Positions 1 through 9,334 of a stretch of DNA of 24,973 bases are shown piece by piece. This DNA is from Saccoglossus kowalevskii (taxonomy: Eukaryota; Hemichordata; Enteropneusta; Harrimaniidae), in NCBI RefSeq assembly GCF_000003605.2, contig NW_003108588.1, positions 26,967 through 51,939 of the forward strand. Direction: 5' to 3'. The translations under genes and the position numbers were made by a program. The notes under the pieces were generated by a model. It was not told the origin of the DNA, ran no database searches, and saw only the letters and a program-made list of their open reading frames with translations. Position 1 is the first letter of the stretch; every line of letters begins with the position of its first letter.

Positions 1-199
1 ACTTATTGTCACAGTGTGTTAGGGGTGTTATACTTTACAGGGTTATATTGCACCAAGTCATGTTAGCAAAATATTATATCAGTGCCTGTTTTTTATCTAT
101 ACTTCATTATAGTCCCTCTGTGGGACTGTGACTTCATACATCAACAATGAAAATATATGGCAGGTTTAATAGAATAATTTTTACAATTTTCCTCTGAAG
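1..199 (+). other. 3' end of gene A intron 1
   Basis: AT-rich, no coding pattern, ends in a weak pyrimidine stretch and CTCTGAAG before exon 2. Exon 1 of gene A is outside the window. Confidence 0.75.
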
Positions 200-397
200 G
201 GTGCAAGTTTCAAAGACAGAATCCAGAATTTCTGTAATGAGTTTTCCATTCTGAATGATGTGCTGATACCGTACTACCACATGCGAAAAGGACGTAAGGC
301 GTATGATGACTTGTTGAATGTTGCCAATGCAACATTTCCACAGATTGTGGACGAGATACAGGGTCTTGCAGATGGTGCTGAATTACCATTTTACAAG
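200..397 (+). CDS. Gene A exon 2 (66 codons)
   Basis: AG at 198-199 precedes the exon and the donor reads AAG|GTGAAT. It encodes the N-terminal helical part, from GASFKDRI to ELPFYK. It has exactly the length (198 nt) and phase of gene B's second exon, whose product starts GVIFRERI. It begins in the middle of the family motif in which Gly-Tyr-Gln-Ile from exon 1 joins Gly from this exon. The upstream exon is missing, so bases 1-199 are intron. Confidence 0.9.
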
Positions 398-3300
398 GTG
401 AATAGATTGACTTAAATTAGCAGATTAATACAATATAATTATAAGTGTTTTTTAGCTGTATATATGGAAGGAAAATTGTCTGTCATCATCTAATAATGTT
501 TGGTTTTGACATTACCCTTGATATCTGTTGGTTCACAGTAATACATGTATATTATCATATAGTTGTATGTCTGGAACAGCATTTGTTAAAATACCCACCA
601 GTCAGCAATTTTGAGTCAAATCTAAAAAAAAACAAATGCATCAAAATTTAATATTATGCTCAACATGTCAACATTCAGACACCTTTCAACATGTCAACAT
701 TCAGACACCTCTCAACATGTCAACATTCCGACACCTCTCAACATGTCAACATTCCGACACCTCTCAACATGTCAACATTCCGACACCTCAACATGTCAAC
801 ATTTCGACACCTCTCAACATGTCAACATTTCGACACCTTACAACATGTCAACATTCCGACACCTCAACACGTCAACATTCCGACACCTCTCAACATGTCA
901 ACATTCAGACACCTCTCAACATGTCAACATTCAGACACCTCTCAACATGTCAACATTCCCATACCTCAACATGTCAACATTCCCACACGTCTCAACATGT
1001 CAACATTCAGACACCTCTCAACATATCAATATTTCCACGTTGATATAGCATTGCAAGAAAAAAAAATGGTTGCTGCAGTACATGAATATGCATTGCTGAC
1101 GACTGTTTGAATTTATTTCATACATTACTACAGCATTCAACCATTTATAGCTGCCCTTGCCTCTGCTCTGTCATCATGTTCTCTTAATTTCACCACTGAG
1201 AACACGATTTCGGTTTGAGCGTTCAGGCAGAAAATCTCGAGCATCTACATTGTATCAGGACCTAGATCGTGTTTTTTTCGGCATGTGTTGACTCGGCCTG
1301 ACTGTTCACACACACGTCTCGTGCCAACTTGGTCACGTGCCAAAATCTATAACGTGAATGCCACTATAGATTTTACCGTTGGATGTTTATCATTAGATGA
1401 AAGTGTGGCATGCATTTGAGGTAGCTCCTAATGATTTCAATAGTGTACACATGGTAGCAAAATACCTGACATGCTCTAATGTTTTAATGTTAGAAGTTTA
1501 TGGCTTGTTTTCAAGGTGTTTTTGTTGCATATCAAAAGTGAAATTCAGTTGCTGCTAAGAAAACAGTTTGACCCTGAATGCACTGACATTGCACTAAACT
1601 ATGTTGATCAAAAGACACAAAGACAATGGGTAAGTCAGATCTGTCTAAATTATTATATTTTAGACGAATAAAATACCATTTATTGATTGAAAATAAATCT
1701 CATCATACTGAATTACAGTTACTGTTACTGCATTACTGAATATAGGTTTGGAAAACGGTTGATGGAATAAATTGTCCAAAATGATATTAATTTCTTTCAT
1801 TCAAAATTGTATGCACATGTATAGTGAATGAGCTTTACCTAGAGATTTAAAAACTGCTTGTTTCCATGGGTACAATGTTTTGTTTTGTTTTCTTCCAAAG
1901 TGTTATATCACACTGTGATCATTTGGAGACTTTATTCAGCTTAATTAGAATACCTGAACTATGAATGGAATTAACCAACAAACAAACAAACAATCAATGG
2001 TTATCTTCACCATTTCCAATAGCATTTGATGTTAACCTTTTCATCACCAGTTCTTTCTTTTCATCACAAATTCACAAAATAGTCATGTTTATAGTCTGCA
2101 CTTTCTTTCAAAAGATTGGGACAAAAATAGCCAATTTTTAGAGTAAAAACTGAAAATTGGCTCAAATTTTGTCTGTTGGCTTCAAAATTGTTGAAATAAT
2201 TGAATTAAAAAAGTGCAGACAAATTTGGGCGAGAAAGGCCAAAGATTTTTAAAGATTAACAGTCTGTTTTGTTCAATTGATGTTTAATTGTTTAGACTAT
2301 CCAAGCTCACAATGAAGACACTGATCCAATTATCGGCAAATACGCATATATAACAGACGCCTACATCATAGATCCAACAGGAAAGTATCCAACGGAGAGG
2401 TTCACAGCATATACATATCCAGGTTCAGTTCCAGGAAATGCCTTTGCATTCAATGCAGATGGAATGTTGTTTACCATGAATGCTGTGTTTCCAAAAAAGG
2501 TTGAGACTGATAACATAGGTATAATTCTAGTTAATTTTTCTTAAAACAATGCCCCATGTCATAACTGAACCCAGTGTTAGTGAATTTGTCTTAAAACAAT
2601 GCCCCATGTCATAACTGAACCCAGTGTTAGTGAATTTTTCTTAAAACAATGCCCCATGTCATAACTGAACCCAGTGTTAGTGAATTTTTCTTAAAACAAT
2701 GCCCCATGTCATAACTGAACCCAGTGTTAGTGAATTTTTCTTAAAACAATGCCCCATGTCATAACTGAACCCAGTGTTAGTGAATTTTTCTTAAAACAAT
2801 GCCCCATGTAATAACTGAACCCAGTGTTAGTGAATTTTTCTAAAAACAATGCCCATGTCGTAACTGAACCCAGTGTTAGTGAATTTTTCTTAAAACAATG
2901 CCCCATGTCATAACTGAACCCAGTGTTAGTGAATTTTTCTAGGCACAAATTTGTTTTTAGTTCCCATTCCGGATGAATTTGTGTTTCATCAGGGGAGTCG
3001 TCACCTGCGCATACGCCAGATGGGCATAGCGTATCATTGTTTACAAACAATCATTTACCCATGAGCCTTTGCGTTTTTAGCGTGTGTTGTTATCGTTGCT
3101 TGGGACTCAACTTCCTGCATGTGCACAGGTGACAACCCTCGCTTTAACTCACAGAACTTGTATCAAGACCATGTATATTGTGTTACAGATGCAAGTCGTA
3201 TTTTTTTAAAAAAAACAAATGAAAATGTTTGACAGCTAGCCATTTTATTTTTGTTCATGTCCATGCTAATTCCTTGCAGATATACTGCCTGACTCAGTTG

Positions 3301-6300
3301 AAAGTTTGCACATAAGTATTCTCTCTGAGATGGCTTGCATGAATTAAGTACAATGATCCTACATACAGGATGCTGGTTGCACAATTCAACCAAATACTAG
3401 TATGCTCAGCCAATTTCAGTACATTGCCAGAAATAACTGATTGCATCACCCACACTCTGTATCACTGCTAGTGATGGAATTTGGTGTTAAATACAGAATG
3501 GGATTGTCAGTGCTTGTTAAATCTTATGTTCGCTATATACTCGGGATGTAAACTTGACTATACACTGGTCCATGCCTAAATCATGAAAAACAAAGTGGAA
3601 ACAGTTTGTGAATCAATCTAATATTCAAGGAGTACTTTCTCATATGAAACTATGATTAGTGATGATAAACATCTGATAAATGTGTTCAATCTCATTTATA
3701 TACTTTATATAAATTAAAACACTTGGTGGTGCAAACCATATAAATTGTTTTTTTGACAATATATTATCACTCAAGTACAGAATTACGTCAACCATGCTAG
3801 TCAGTCTTTGATAAACAATATAATTACCAAACTCCTTTGTTCATACTTTGCGGTATTTCTCATGGAGAATCACAGTATTCATAAATGTGTATTTATAACA
3901 ACTAATTGTTTTTTAATTACAGCTCGTTATATTGCTAACCGAATGCTACTAGGCTGTAGGTCAGTCAGTGATGTTTTCAGTTTTCTAGATAAGTATGGTT
4001 CAGCTTCTGGATTCAGGTAAATCATTTTAGAAAATAAATAAAATAACTTGTTAAAAAGAAGAGGTCTTCTCTGGTAGATACTTCACATGGTATCTTGTTA
4101 TGTATGTTATCTCATTTTAACTACATTGTACATACACCATTTTTAATTCTTGAAGTCAACAAGTATAATTTTAGAAGAAAACGTCTTTTTAAAGTACATT
4201 TAAGTAGGGTGAATGTCACCTAAAATAATTTTATAAGTTGTTTAGCAAGTATTTTTTGTTGACATTTGTACTTTGTCATCATTGTACATTACAGTAATAA
4301 ACGAAAAGAAAATATCTGTCCACTTTGCTGTTGGTGGTTTTCTTGTGGTTACAATAACTCAAACAGTTTTTATCAAATCTCATTTGTGGTATGGGCCTAG
4401 TTTTATTTCGGTGAAATTTCACCCAAAGTTATGTTCTTTTTGTGGTAACAATTTTGGTGTAACTAGCCAGTATCATTTTAAAGATATGAGTTTTGATAAA
4501 ATTTGGCTAAAATAAAAAATTTGCTGGACGTAAGAAGTAAAAAACCGCTTTATACTGCTGATCATGAAAACCATATGTTAGTAATAAGCTCTTCAAGATC
4601 TGTCAATTAGATAAGTGTTATTTTCATTATGTCATATAAATCATTTTTGCCTCAGAAAAATCAACAAATATTTTTTCCAACCAAAAATGCTAGCTACTTT
4701 GCATCTTGTGCTTAGATATATTTACCGGATTCTGCCGTAAATTCGCCCAGGGCCGTTAAACGGCAGTTCGGGTTTTTAAAAAAATAAATTGGGACCAAGA
4801 AACCGCCCAGGGCGATTTTTCGGCAGTTTTTTAAGGTGTTATTTTAATCTTTTCTGATGCCTAAAAGTTTCGTCGTAGTCATTGACGCCTATTCAAGAGT
4901 ATTGATGTTTATTGTGACTCCTACAGACTAGCGTGAATGGGTTAGCTTCGTTTCGACAATGAGCTGTTATCGCTGTAAACAATGTTAAATTAAGCGATCA
5001 TTTGCTACAATTTGCAATGCAGTAGGGTTCGTTTGCATTTGAAACTTCTTTTAGAATATACTTTCGTTACTTATAAAATTAAACCAAATAATTGTATTTG
5101 GCGCACAAGGTTCATTAATGTGATTTTTTTTAGAAAGATGCGCGATCTACTTTTTTATCCAGCAAGAAAAAAATGTATAAAATTTTAGATTAGCTTCTGC
5201 AATAGCTTCTTTCGTTTTGGGTGGTCCAACTGCCGGCATTGAAAATCGGCGTAGGTGGATTTTTCAATGAAAATATAAGCCCTCCTAAAAATATTTGAAC
5301 CCCAAATAAGGGCCCACCAGCCGTGAAACCGCCCAGGGCGATTTTCCGGATGGGCGAATTTACGGTAGAATCCGGTATATACAATTCATGTTATATTATT
5401 CTATAAGGGACTTTGAGATTAATACAGTATATGTAGTAATAATTGAGAAACATGAAATGGTTATGTATTTTATATTCTTGTTCACTTTTAGTCATTTCCT
5501 ACCAAAACTTTAGCCAGTATTTTTCAAGTAGAATCTAGTAAAGATATATTACTTTAATTGATTTTCTGCTGTGCAAAGAAAAGATCTTACCATGCAACAA
5601 CTGCATCATTAGTTTGTATCTGTCCTGGATTATGATCCTTACTTACAATAACTAGATTCTCAGTAAACAAGGTTGTAATAGTTGTGCTATGTCTATTGAT
5701 TTGCCTCATTGTATTTAAGAAGACTAAAAACAATTGTTATAGTTTACTTGTTGGTTTTATGATGGGTAATATTTAGGTTTAGTAATATATTTATTATTGT
5801 CTGGTTTTGTCCCATATGCACTGTGAGGTGAGGAAAATGTGAATGAGTTACAAATGATCAATATCTATCCATAAATACTGTGTCACATAGTTTTTAATAT
5901 GTGTTTGTCTTTTCAGTTTGAACTTTGTAGATGCCACTACACCGCTTGCTGATCAGATGTTGTATAACGTTGAAGTTGGACCTGGAATGAAGCAGTACAG
6001 CAATGCTACAGTTCCATTGGCCAACAATAAAGCCGATGGACATTGCTATCATTTCAATATGTAATTATTAATTTTAGTTCTGTGCATACGATGTGTGCTG
6101 TCTGTCTGTTTGTCCATACATCATCTTTTAAATCAAAATTGTTGCACATGTACTATGACGCGAAAGTTATTGGGACATGCATATTAATTAGATGGTTTGC
6201 ATATTGGCATACGGTACTTCACTTGTCTACTGAATGGAAGTATGTACACTTTATTATACCCTAGTACATTATTTGTTACAAGTATGTTCACTTTGTTGTA

Positions 6301-7243
6301 CCTCAGTATATTGTACGTTACAATTCATTATATCCCAGTACATTATATATTACATGCTTAGGCAATACATTATACCTCAGTACATTATCTGTTACAAGTA
6401 TGTACACTTCATTATATTCCAGTACATTATCTGTTACACATATAGACACATTATACCCCAGTGTCTGTTTCAAGTATGAACAATTCAATATACCTAGTAC
6501 ATTGTCTATTACAGGTACAAACACTTCAATATATCCCAGTTTAATGATACAAGTACACAGCACAGAAGTGCTAGAGCAGCTAAGTTAGCAGTGCCTGCTG
6601 ACTTAACAGGGATATATAATATTCTTGGTGACACTGCAGACCCAGACTACCCTATTTTCAGGAATGGTAAAAAAAAAGATGGTGCAGCCACTGTAAGTAC
6701 AGGTGAGTAAATAAAGTCTAAAAAGCTGTATCTAAGTAACCAGCGTAAATTCTGTACAATTAATACTGGCGGCTGGCATTCACAAAATAATCAATCAAGT
6801 AAAGAGTCACAGTTGTATCTAGCACATGGGGCTACCATATGAAAATATAAACAGAAATCACCCTAAGCTAGGCTAAACATTTTTGGAGCAGTTGTATGTG
6901 AAAAAAAAAAAAACAGATTTTAACATGAAAGAAGATTATAGCCGCTCAAATATTAACTGGTAGCTTTTTTCTATTTTTTATTTTTTCTAAGGTTATACAT
7001 GAAAGCTTTGTTGACATCCAATTTTTAAATGATATACAAATACTTTTAACAGGAGAGAGCTGATATTGTGAGTGTATTGATAGGGATGCAGTTAAGATTG
7101 ACCATTTCTTTTTTTTGCTTTTCTCACACACAGCTATCTTTGATCTGGTCAATGGGACATTATCTATTTACCTTGACAACCCTAAGATGAGTCAAGGGCC
7201 AGTTATAGTGCTTCAACTGCCAAAGAAAAAAATCTGGAATTAA
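200..7243 (+). CDS. Gene A: Tan-like / AAT-family (C45) Ntn hydrolase, 5'-partial, 7 exons
   Basis: Exons are 200-397, 1516-1629, 2296-2518, 3923-4016, 5917-6060, 6515-6702 and 7134-7243, giving 356 codons plus TAA. All introns are GT-AG and all phases join. The protein has the order of conserved blocks expected of the acyl-CoA:6-aminopenicillanic-acid acyltransferase family, to which insect Tan (N-beta-alanyl-dopamine/carcinine hydrolase) belongs: an N-terminal helical region, the likely nucleophile in a Cys-Thr-Asp motif, an AHNED block, FTAYTYPGSVPG, AVFP, a HFNMY block, and a C-terminal ILGDT with a final strand ending in a Lys-rich tail. Family members are made as one chain and cut themselves before the Cys. 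The first exon (about 35 residues, by comparison with gene B) lies left of the window. The residue before the Cys is Glu, not the usual Gly. The substrate cannot be read from sequence. The family call is firm; hydrolase versus acyltransferase is not. Confidence 0.88.
661..1040. repeat. 26-bp minisatellite in gene A intron 2, ~15 units
   Basis: Units begin CAACATGTCAACATTC and end GACACCTCT. Starts are at 661, 687, 713, 739, 765, 789, 815, 841, 865, 891, 917, 943, 967, 993 and about 1019. Most units are 26 bp and a few are 23-24 bp from loss of a TCT. Each unit holds an internal half-repeat (CAACATGT / CAACATTC). The last unit is degenerate. No stop codon falls in any forward frame of the unit, so three overlapping long reading frames arise by chance; none is a gene. 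Confidence 0.95.
1516..1629 (+). CDS. Gene A exon 3, putative catalytic cysteine
   Basis: The acceptor is TTTTCAAG| and the donor TGG|GTAAGT. The exon starts VFLLHI, identical to the start of gene B exon 3, and both are 114 nt. The Cys codon is at 1579-1581 in the context DPECTDIALNY. Cys-Thr-Asp fits the nucleophile site of the family, but the residue before it is Glu (GAA, 1576-1578) where family members that self-cleave have Gly. Neither splice site can be moved to restore Gly. Confidence 0.88.
2296..2518 (+). CDS. Gene A exon 4, HNED block
   Basis: The acceptor is TTGTTTAG| and the donor ATAG|GTATAA, ending in phase 1. It encodes TIQAHNEDTDP, then FTAYTYPGSVPG, a Phe-Asn and AVFP, all aligning with gene B exon 4 (RNED, FTAYTYLGMIPG, GFN, AVFP). 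The Asn-Glu-Asp motif is a conserved active-site-region block of the family. A 50-bp tandem array starts about 10 bp downstream of the splice site. Confidence 0.88.
2529..2940. repeat. 50-bp satellite array in gene A intron, 8 units
   Basis: The core TTAAAACAATGCCCCATGTC recurs at 2541, 2591, 2641, 2691, 2741, 2791 and, with small changes, about 2841 and 2890. Units are nearly identical, with single changes (TTTGTC in one, ATGTAATA in another, a lost C in the seventh), which indicates recent expansion. The array begins about 10 bp after the exon 4 donor. Confidence 0.95.
2941..3922. other. Remainder of gene A intron 4
   Basis: No coding exon with a family motif is seen here. Around 2980-3060 the sequence is more GC-rich, with a weak inverted repeat around GCGCATACGC. 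Nothing else could be assigned. Confidence 0.5.
3923..4016 (+). CDS. Gene A exon 5
   Basis: The acceptor is TTAATTACAG| and the donor TTCAG|GTAAAT; it enters in phase 1 and leaves in phase 2. It encodes ARYIANRMLLGCRSVSD followed by a helix ending GSASGF, typical of the middle of this family, where an Arg-x-Leu-Leu helix leads into a Gly-Phe-Ser-Leu-Asn strand in the next exon. Confidence 0.85.
4017..4724. other. Gene A intron 5, left part
   Basis: AT-rich intron with no repeat or exon that I can support. An open frame at 4273-4515 has no recognisable pattern or splice context and is taken as chance. Confidence 0.45.
4725..5375. mobile_element. 651-bp non-autonomous DNA transposon (MITE-like), TA flanks
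   Basis: The left end is CCGGATTCTGCCGTAAATTC and the right end is its near-perfect inverse, reading GAATTTACGGTAGAATCCGG. The inverted ends run about 24 bp with one mismatch and are flanked by TA on both sides (4723-4724, 5376-5377), the target duplication of Tc1/mariner-type elements. Inside each end a second motif, ACCGCCCAGGGCGATTTT, occurs in the same orientation (about 4802 and 5327). There is no transposase reading frame, so it would depend on another element. It sits in gene A intron 5, between exons 5 and 6. Confidence 0.8.
5378..5916. other. Gene A intron 5, right part
   Basis: AT-rich sequence without repeats or coding patterns; ends in the TTGTCTTTTCAG acceptor of exon 6. Confidence 0.5.
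5917..6060 (+). CDS. Gene A exon 6, HFNMY block
   Basis: The acceptor is CTTTTCAG| and the donor AATAT|GTAATT. It encodes SLNFVDATTPLADQ through GHCYHFN; the split codon gives Met, and Tyr-Lys-His follows in exon 7. Reading through the donor meets TAA at once, which supports the splice. The His-Phe-Asn element is a family hallmark. Confidence 0.87.
6241..6542 (+). repeat. Degenerate ~41-bp tandem array spanning a 3' splice site and exon start
   Basis: Units start about 6241, 6283, 6323, 6358, 6399, 6441, 6475 and 6515. Each has the order TATGTACACTT, CATTATAYCCCAGTACATT, TCTGTTACAAG with drift. Unit 7 ends CATTGTCTATTACAG, which is the exon 7 acceptor, and unit 8 (GTACAAACACTTCAATATAT then CCCAGTTT) is the first 28 nt of exon 7 coding for Tyr-Lys-His-Phe-Asn-Ile-Ser-Gln. 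The intron array and the coding exon start are therefore one repeat family. Confidence 0.8.
6515..6702 (+). CDS. Gene A exon 7
   Basis: The acceptor is TCTATTACAG| and the donor ACAG|GTGAGT. It encodes YKHFNISQFNDTS, an Arg-rich helix, DLTGIYNILGDTADPDYPIF and a Lys-rich turn. A second strong donor, GTAAGT, lies 10 nt upstream at 6693, but only the downstream one joins exon 8 in frame. The first ~28 nt of the exon are the last unit of an intronic tandem repeat. Confidence 0.87.
7134..7243 (+). CDS. Gene A exon 8, C-terminus and stop
   Basis: A long pyrimidine tract and CACACACAG| precede it. It encodes AIFDLVNGTLSIYLDNPKMS, then GPVIVLQLP and a short basic tail, and stops at TAA 7241-7243. 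The Phe-Asp-Leu...Ile-Tyr...Asn-Pro-Lys pattern is the usual C-terminal strand pair of the family. Confidence 0.88.
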
Positions 7244-7521
7244 TTAATTAAGGATACACTGTTAGCAGAATTTGTTAAAAGTTTGTCAGGTGTATACAGG
7301 TGTCTTGAATCTATTATATTTACAAAATCTTTTAATTTTAAATGTTATGATACATTCATGAATACATACATTCATTTTTATAATATGATTTCAATCCATT
7401 TAAATGTTGTACTACTGGATCATAAAAACAAGTAAATAATGTCTTATATATGTACAGCTATTTTCTTTTAAATCTTTGTATGTTCAATGGGTATTTTAAG
7501 GAATTTTATTGGAATTTCTTA

Positions 7522-7527
7522 AATAAA
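7522..7527 (+). terminator. Polyadenylation signal of gene A
   Basis: A canonical AATAAA lies 279 nt after the stop codon, followed by T-rich sequence (CTATTGTTTT at 7531-7540). It is the best 3' end for gene A; the 3' UTR is about 300 nt and has no intron that I can see. Cleavage would fall near 7540-7550. Confidence 0.7.
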
Positions 7528-7710
7528 AGCCTATTGTTTTAAAATCACTGGTCGCATTTTTTTATGACTCCTGTGTATGTGTAAAGCATATGATGGTAGT
7601 CTTGTCAGTTATCCTGTCTGTGTGTATGTCTGTTTCACTGATATATCAATGATATAACTTAAAAAGATTTAACAAAACTTGGTATGTAGATAGTATGGGA
7701 CAATGCACAG

Positions 7711-8180
7711 ATCAAGATGAGTTTTGAGTTGACACTTTTGCATAAATTAGACAACTAAGGCAACAGACTCAATGAAACTTGGTAGTTTGTATCCATTCAT
7801 TCATGTTTTATTTAATCTAATTGTCAATGGAAAAAGAGAAATATGGAATACTTAAAATTAAATGAAAATTTAAGATTAGTCTAACTGACAATGTACTGGG
7901 TATATTGAATTGTCTGTCGCAGACAGTGTACAAAGATGTATTCAAGATTGCACATGTAGGGATCAACAATGCCTTGTAGTAAATATTGAATTCATCATAA
8001 TACTATCAGTAACATAACATAATTATTACATTCTTGTCCATGTTCTTGTCCTTTGCAATTAGATTAAATAATACATGAATGAATTGATACAAACTACCAA
8101 CTTTCATTGAATATGTTGCCTTAGTTGCCTAATTTATGCAATTGATAGGCAAACATTTCAACCCAAAACTAATCTCGATA
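7711..8180. repeat. Inverted-repeat element with ~120-130-bp arms
   Basis: The left arm (7711-7830) contains ATAAATTAGACAACTAAGGC and GGTAGTTTGTATC. The right arm (8051-8180) is its imperfect reverse complement (GATACAAACTACC, GCCTTAGTTGCCTAATTTAT). A ~220-bp AT-rich spacer without coding potential separates them. It looks like a foldback or MITE-type element just downstream of gene A. I could not place its exact ends or a target duplication. Confidence 0.75.
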
Positions 8181-8196
8181 TTTTCTTATTTTCTTA

Positions 8197-8285
8197 TTTC
8201 TATATGTCTTATAGTATCTTACAATTTAGTAATTCCACTGTGATGTGACGTGTGTGTGCATATTAGCTTACTAATTATTCACTGA
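8197..8285. repeat. 89-bp tandem repeat, copy 1
   Basis: Starts TTTCTATATGTCTTATAGTA and ends TAATTATTCACTGA. Copies 2 and 3 lie at 9335-9425 and 9426-9514; the Pearl-like element separates copy 1 from them. Confidence 0.88.
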
Positions 8286-8287
8286 TT

Positions 8288-8323
8288 AGTCCCCGTTCGG
8301 ACGCAGTCCGAAAACGGGGACTT
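8288..8323. repeat. Terminal hairpin of the Pearl-like element
   Basis: Nested inverted repeat: outer arms AGTCCCCGTT and AACGGGGACTT, inner arms CGGAC and GTCCG around GCA. It marks the left tip of the element. Confidence 0.85.
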
Positions 8324-8340
8324 ATGTTTTGCCCTGTGTG

Positions 8341-8370
8341 CGTCCGTCCGTCCGTCCGTCCGTGCGTCCG
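8341..8370. repeat. (CCGT)n microsatellite
   Basis: About seven GTCC/CCGT units, one interrupted by CGTG, between the terminal hairpin and the core array of the mobile element. Confidence 0.92.
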
Positions 8371-9334
8371 TGATCACCTGTATCTCGAACATGCATGGAC
8401 CGATTAAGTTCAAACTTCACTCATACATCACACATTATATGGGACATATGCACATGCATTTTTTTCATGATCCGATTAACGATAGCCGAATAGCGGCCAT
8501 TTTAAGGCCGAAAATGCATCAAAATCGCACATTTTCACCATTCCGGACCCGGATCTCAGTTATGCATGGACGGATTTCGTTCAAATTTGGTACATACATT
8601 AAACATAATAGGACCTTGATGCACGTCATTTTTTTTTCGGATCAAGTTCGAAATAGCCGACTGGCGGCCATTTTGTTTTAAAGAATTCAGTTCTGGATCC
8701 GTATCCGAGACATGTCTGGATTGATCAAGTTCAAACTTCACACACACAAGGTACATCATGTCACAAATATGTATGTGCATTTGTTTCATGATCTCATTAA
8801 CGATAGCCAAATGGGGGCCGCTTTAAGGCCGAAAATGCATTGAAATCGCACATTTTCACCATTCCGGACCCGTATCTCAGTTATGCATGGATGGATTTTG
8901 TTCAAATTTGGACCATTAAACATAATAGGACCTTGATGCACGTCTTTTTTTTTTTTCGGATCAAGTTCGAAATGGCCGACTGGCGGCCATTTTGTTAAAG
9001 AATTCAGTTCTGGATCCGTATCCAAGACATGTCTGGATTGATCAAGTTCAAACTTCACACACACATGGTACATCATGTCACAAATAGATATGTGCATTTG
9101 TTTCATGATCTGCTTAACAATAGCGGAATGATGGCCATTTTAAGGCCGAAAATGCATCAAAATCACATATTTTCACAATTCCAGAACCGGATCTCAGTCA
9201 TGCATGGATGGATTTTGTTCAGATTTAGCACAATGTGTTGTACATATGCAGGTGCATTTCGGTCATGATCTGCTTTGAATGTATATGTCACTCAAATATG
9301 AACGGAACGGGGACGTGTCATTGACAATGACTTG

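Larger units (their letters stand above)
8288..9334. mobile_element. Pearl/BIV160-like non-autonomous element
   Basis: The first 36 bp fold back on themselves (AGTCCCCGTT ... AACGGGGACTT around CGGAC/GTCCG). Then come a (CCGT)n microsatellite (8341-8370) and a tandem core with a ~320-bp period, each period made of two related ~160-bp halves that start near a CATGCATGGA or CATGTCTGGA motif (8394, 8563, 8714, 8884, 9030, 9200). The right end carries GAACGGGGAC, inverse to the left tip, and a perfect small palindrome GTCATTGACAATGAC (9317-9331). End hairpins plus an ACGG-type microsatellite plus 160-bp core monomers is, from memory, the layout described for Pearl/BIV160 elements of bivalves. It encodes no protein; open frames on both strands follow the repeat. 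Confidence 0.72.

Noticed and set aside
636..1110. Three overlapping 130-139-residue reading frames rich in STCQHSDTSQHVNI-type repeats
   Set aside because: All are frames of one 26-bp minisatellite inside an intron; no splice or start context.
661..2940. Possible CRISPR-like arrays (26-bp and 50-bp regular repeats)
   Set aside because: Units are contiguous with no unique spacers, and they lie in introns of an animal gene.
2727..3050. 107-residue minus-strand frame
   Set aside because: Reads through the 50-bp satellite; the peptide repeats only because the DNA does.
4273..4515. 80-residue + frame in gene A intron 5
   Set aside because: No family pattern, no splice context that joins the gene in frame.
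8370..9268. Several 79-106-residue frames on both strands with similar peptides
   Set aside because: They follow the core repeat of the Pearl-like element; no start context or known domain.
8288..9334. Canonical Helitron
   Set aside because: Left end is not TC, right end is GACTTG and not CTRR, and the target is within T's and not A/T. A Helitron-related origin remains possible.
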